Shown here piece by piece: positions 20,488 to 23,840 of a stretch of 23,840 nt of DNA. The position numbers and the translations under genes are program-made. Positions within the stretch are counted from its first letter, which is position 1. Each line of letters begins with the position of its first letter. The notes beneath the pieces are model-generated. The model searched no databases and was not told the origin of the DNA. It worked only from the letters and a program-made list of their open reading frames with translations. Source of the DNA: Pholiota molesta (Eukaryota > Basidiomycota > Agaricomycetes > Agaricales > Strophariaceae); contig JACGCK010000440.1 in assembly GCA_014925825.1 (NCBI GenBank), positions 1-23,840 on the forward strand, written 5' to 3'.

Positions 20488-22278
20488 AGCCCAATCTATG
20501 TCCTGAATCAATCCTGCAAAGCAACAATACGATCCGGATATTCCTGTCGCGCGATGAAAAAGTGGAATTCGTTCGGCAGCAGTTCTGACGACTAGGAATA
20601 TTCAGCAGCGATGATGGGTACTGTCTTGGAGGATTCTCAAGACAAAAGACGGCGCGAAAACCTGACAGGCGGGCGGCAGATCCGGTGGGATTTATGGGGC
20701 TCTGAGAGGCCGGAATGTGGGGAAACAGAGCGTAGATTAGGCTGGCTATTGAGAAGCGGGAAGGGGTATGTGATAGAGACTTTTTGAGCAGCCAGGGTAA
20801 CCAGGCAATGCCAGATTACAAGCAGGCCACCACCCAGCCCATCCCGTTGCTATGGCGTCCGCTTGGCCTTGTTTGGCTCCGGTGGCGGCCTCACGCTTTT
20901 CCTTGCATCGCTCTCATTCCACGATACTCATTCCAGCGGTCTGCAAGCTTCCCTTTTGCCTTTCGAGCTATTGTATTTGTGTGTCGTGCTGTGTAAGGGG
21001 TGTCTGTGCTTTTGTGCACTTCCTTGTTCAAGTTCTCGTCTCGGTCTGTGTTCCGTTGTTCAGGCTATTGCGTCTTGTGCTGCGAGCGATGTCATTTGCA
21101 CGGATTTCGATATCTTACGCCGGAAACTCGTTCAACCTCAAGCCAAGGTTCTTGTGCAGTCCTAGCCCTATTCCTTTTGTTGAAGTGGAATCCGTTTTTT
21201 GGCGCCTTCGAATAAGCTCGACGTACTCGAAGCACGGCTGACTTGGATCCAAGTAATATCCCCCGCAGCCTGCTTTCTGTGTGCTCCTACCACTCCATAT
21301 CATATACTCACATTCTCTGATCTTATAGGCCGAATGCCTTGGCGTTCAGAGCTCCTGACATCTGGTCACACTCCGCGCGCAGTCCGTGGACAGAAACACA
21401 GCGCAACAGCCTGAGATTGATTCTGCCATGACGAAGCCTCTTAAACTGGTAATAGGCAACTATATACAAGGTTGCCCATCCATCCGAAACTTCAGACAAG
21501 CGGCCCGCCCCGTCAATCCACTGTGTGTTTTTCTGACGGCGGTAGTCACTAGCTCTGATCTCCTCGCCATGGCCAACTTCACTAGCACTGAGTCTGATAG
21601 TATGCCAACGATCACTCCTTTCGGTCTTCGTTGACCTATGATTTGCATTATCTGGCCTTGTGCTGCACGGCGCACATATAATCGCGCTGTTAGCGATATG
21701 CCGATCATCTCGAGCGCACAAAGGTGTGCATCTGTCAATGTCTTCCAGGTTCTCTCAGTCATACACACAGACGTATGTGTGGTTTGTCTGATATAAATAG
21801 CCTTTACGCATAGATACTTGGATGCCAAAGCTAAAGCCCGTTGAGCTCGGATGGTCCGTCAGGCTCAGTAATCCATCCAAGCACACGAGTCTGTGAGTTT
21901 GTATATTCCATGAGCTTGGCGTCTGGTGTGTGTGTGTAGGTCAAATTCATGCTAAATGAAAAGGCTATGTACTATTATCACACCAATTCCATCATATAGT
22001 CATCAAGTCTTACGCATTTATCTCTGCATTGCTGGCTTTCATGCTGCGCTACATGGGATCGTGACTTTTCCATATACCGGGAAACCTGGTAGTTCACTCT
22101 GCACGTAGCCGACTTCACACGGGCGCACAAGTATATTGACTGCTATCTATAAACCCTCCGATATATTTGGATCTGCGCAGAGCTGAGGATCGTGGAGGCC
22201 TGAGTATTCCAAGTACAGTCACACGTGTCCGTTCACGACGTACGACCTTAAATATGCGCAGCGTCTCGTATCCCTTGT

Positions 22279-22394
22279 TTATTTCTTGTTTCCCTTCATG
22301 AAGCTCGCAAGTGAAGGGCGGTTTCTGGTTTCGTATACCATGGTTATTTCTTGTTTCCCTCAGGAAGCTCGTAAGTGGAGGGCTCAGAAACCGC
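22279..22394. repeat. 65-bp direct repeat with nested hairpins
   Basis: The 17-mer TTATTTCTTGTTTCCCT occurs at 22279-22295 and again at 22344-22360. Each copy runs into a small stem-loop with the shared loop core GAAGCTCG-AAGTG. In the first, CCCTTCA (22292-22298) pairs with TGAAGGG (22312-22318). In the second, CCCTC pairs with GAGGG. A 10-bp arm GCGGTTTCTG (22318-22327) is the exact reverse complement of 22385-22394, enclosing the second copy. Confidence 0.7.
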
Positions 22395-23480
22395 TAAACG
22401 CCTATAGAAATGTTGGCACCATTGGGCCATTGCAGCACAGATAATAATTCACCGGTCTATCAATGGTGTATGATGGTGTAGGAGTGCGTTACACGTGCTT
22501 CAATAGCGTATGTACCATAACGGAACGTACAAAGTTTGGCTATATTCTTGTTTAAAGAAAAACAATTAGTTCTCCATTCATTTGTCGAATCATGCATGGA
22601 CCCTGAGATGTATTCGAATCTACGAGCTTTGGTGGGAAGGTCAAGGGTAAATAATGTTGTTTGTAGTTAGAATAAAGGACCACAAACTATCACCAGAATA
22701 TTGAGCTATATTGAAATCAATCTCCCTTGGGTCAGGAAATGCGAAAAAATGGTACCAACAAGTATTCTCAGTGCCAACCTCTCTCTTAACCAAGGGAGTC
22801 CCACCGGAAGATTCCGAAGCACCCACTCTCCAAGACTTTCGTTCGTCGTTTCTTCTGGGGTCTCTACCCAATACGGTAGGTGCCATCAGTCCTGCCACTG
22901 AAGATACGTAGACATTGCGTAGACAATAAATTCTTGAATAGGTTGGACATAGATGATAACATAGATGTATGTACGAATGCCCCTAGAAATTTAACTAAGG
23001 TGAGATCATTTAGTGGATGCCTCGGTGCAGTAGAGTCTTTTGATAGCTCTAAGCCAGCTTATTTGCTACCAAGTTCATAATATATATTTGTGTCCATTGC
23101 ATCAAGTCCATTGCTTTGCTGCCAGCCACACTTATCCCTCCAGCTTGCCATACTTATTCAGAATTCTGTATCTCACCAACCTTCTTTGGCCTGGTCAAAT
23201 TACCAAGTGTTTAGAGTTGGATTGGGGTCTTTGGATGCGGGTCAGACAAGAATGAACTGATGCAGAGCGAGTCGGGTCGAGCGAGACAATATTCGAGAGA
23301 CAAGGCGAGGATACAGGATACTAAGATTAATGTCAGAAATGGGAAATCTAGCTACAGAGGCCATGGGTATTTATGCAGAAATCTATGAATGGCTAATGGA
23401 AATGTAAAGAATGAAAGCATAGAATAAAATTTATAGGTAAATGGTCTAGAAGTATAAAGCGTCGAAGCTTGGTCGAAGCG

Positions 23481-23503
23481 TGCAAGGACGCCGCGTCCTT
23501 GCA
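23481..23503. repeat. Perfect 10-bp stem hairpin
   Basis: TGCAAGGACG at 23481-23490 and CGTCCTTGCA at 23494-23503 are exact reverse complements with a 3-nt CCG spacer. The flanks GCG and CGC can pair further across a one-base bulge. There is no T run after the stem and no neighbouring gene, so a terminator role is not supported. Confidence 0.7.
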
Positions 23504-23547
23504 ACGCGTCAGGTTTAAAGTGTATAGTGGCCGTGTTTTAGCAGTGA

Positions 23548-23585
23548 GTGATAAGATGTGCTTGAGGTGATAAGATATGCGTGAG
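23548..23585. repeat. 19-bp tandem repeat, two copies
   Basis: GTGATAAGATGTGCTTGAG (23548-23566) is followed directly by GTGATAAGATATGCGTGAG (23567-23585), 17 of 19 identical. It lies in a GTG-rich stretch, 45 bp after the hairpin at 23481-23503. Confidence 0.7.
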
Positions 23586-23840
23586 GTGCGTGTGATGTTG
23601 GGTGCGCGCGAGGCATGCGGGTCTGAGAAAGAAGGGCACGGAGAGGACAGGAAAGTTGTTGGTGCAACTTGGGGCCTTGGGCGCAAGGTCCGCAAGTCGT
23701 TCAATCTAATCACGTCGGACTGATGGCACCTGCCCAATTTAGCAAGGATCCCAGGTGTAATGATGCACAAAACTCTTGGGAAGTGTTGAGATGAGCATGG
23801 AATGTTGCTCGTATCAACAGGAAGTGGGTGCTCGGCATTT

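Larger units (their letters stand above)
20488..23840. other. 3.35-kb region without a supported gene
   Basis: The first few hundred bases are the likely promoter and 5' leader of the SH3 gene (a possible leader intron ends in TTTGCAG just before GATTGATTC on the minus strand). Beyond that, no frame shows a domain. A minus-strand frame 21762-21460 (100 codons from an ATG) is open and fairly ordinary in composition, but other frames overlap it and nothing confirms it. The region from 21850 on is AT-rich, with short repeats and hairpins listed separately. No tRNA, rRNA or transposase was seen. Confidence 0.5.

Noticed and set aside
21460..21762. 100-codon minus-strand ORF
   Set aside because: Composition is not unreasonable, but no domain, homologue or splice evidence is visible and other frames of similar length overlap it. 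Recorded only as a possibility.
1383..23740. 14-mer CACCTGCCCAATTT shared by the MITE (1383) and the right end (23727)
   Set aside because: About one such 14-mer match is expected by chance in a window this size, and the flanks do not align.
23784..23819. TGTTGAGA...TATCAACA resembling LTR ends of a Copia-like element
   Set aside because: The TG...CA ends alone are weak; no primer-binding site, second LTR or pol coding sequence is visible in the window.

Overview
The window looks like nuclear DNA of a filamentous basidiomycete, most likely an Agaricomycete. Genes are cut by many short GT-AG introns (mostly 46-70 bp), have GC-rich third positions, and encode fungal-type proteins with low-complexity Ser/Pro/Ala or Arg-rich stretches. 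No bacterial signals, tRNA, rRNA or CRISPR array were seen. Gene models were spliced by hand and the phase of every junction was checked.

Layout: (1) 1-934, minus: 5' part of an unrecognised gene with a Gln tract, running off the left edge, with an apparent frameshift. (2) 935-2260: intergenic, with a MITE-like element (about 1353-1640) and one copy of an old dispersed repeat. (3) 2261-5485, minus: RNA14/CstF77, 11 exons, 850 aa. (4) 5675-7815, minus: nodulin-like major facilitator transporter, 9 exons including 10-nt and 21-nt microexons, with one apparent missing base in a G run. (5) 8349-12203, minus: beta-propeller plus inositol polyphosphate 5-phosphatase, 6 exons, 1193 aa, whose 5' part carries a tandem exon-intron-exon duplication. 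(6) 12204-15010: intergenic, with the second copy of the dispersed repeat and a chain of broken coding-like pieces on the minus strand. (7) 15011-17206, plus: complete cytochrome P450, 11 exons, 535 aa, with a TATA box. (8) 18123-20487, minus: long low-complexity protein with a C-terminal SH3 domain (Nbp2/Skb5-like), 2 exons. (9) 20488-23840: no supported gene, but several hairpins and short repeats.

The genes do not form an obvious pathway. Genes 3, 5 and 8 are housekeeping or signalling (mRNA 3'-end formation, phosphoinositide turnover, SH3 adaptor); the transporter and the P450 are accessory-type. I did not find a convincing new biological system. The most informative oddities are the duplication inside the 5-phosphatase gene, the decayed gene next to the P450, the microexons, and two single-base disruptions in otherwise well-kept coding sequence.
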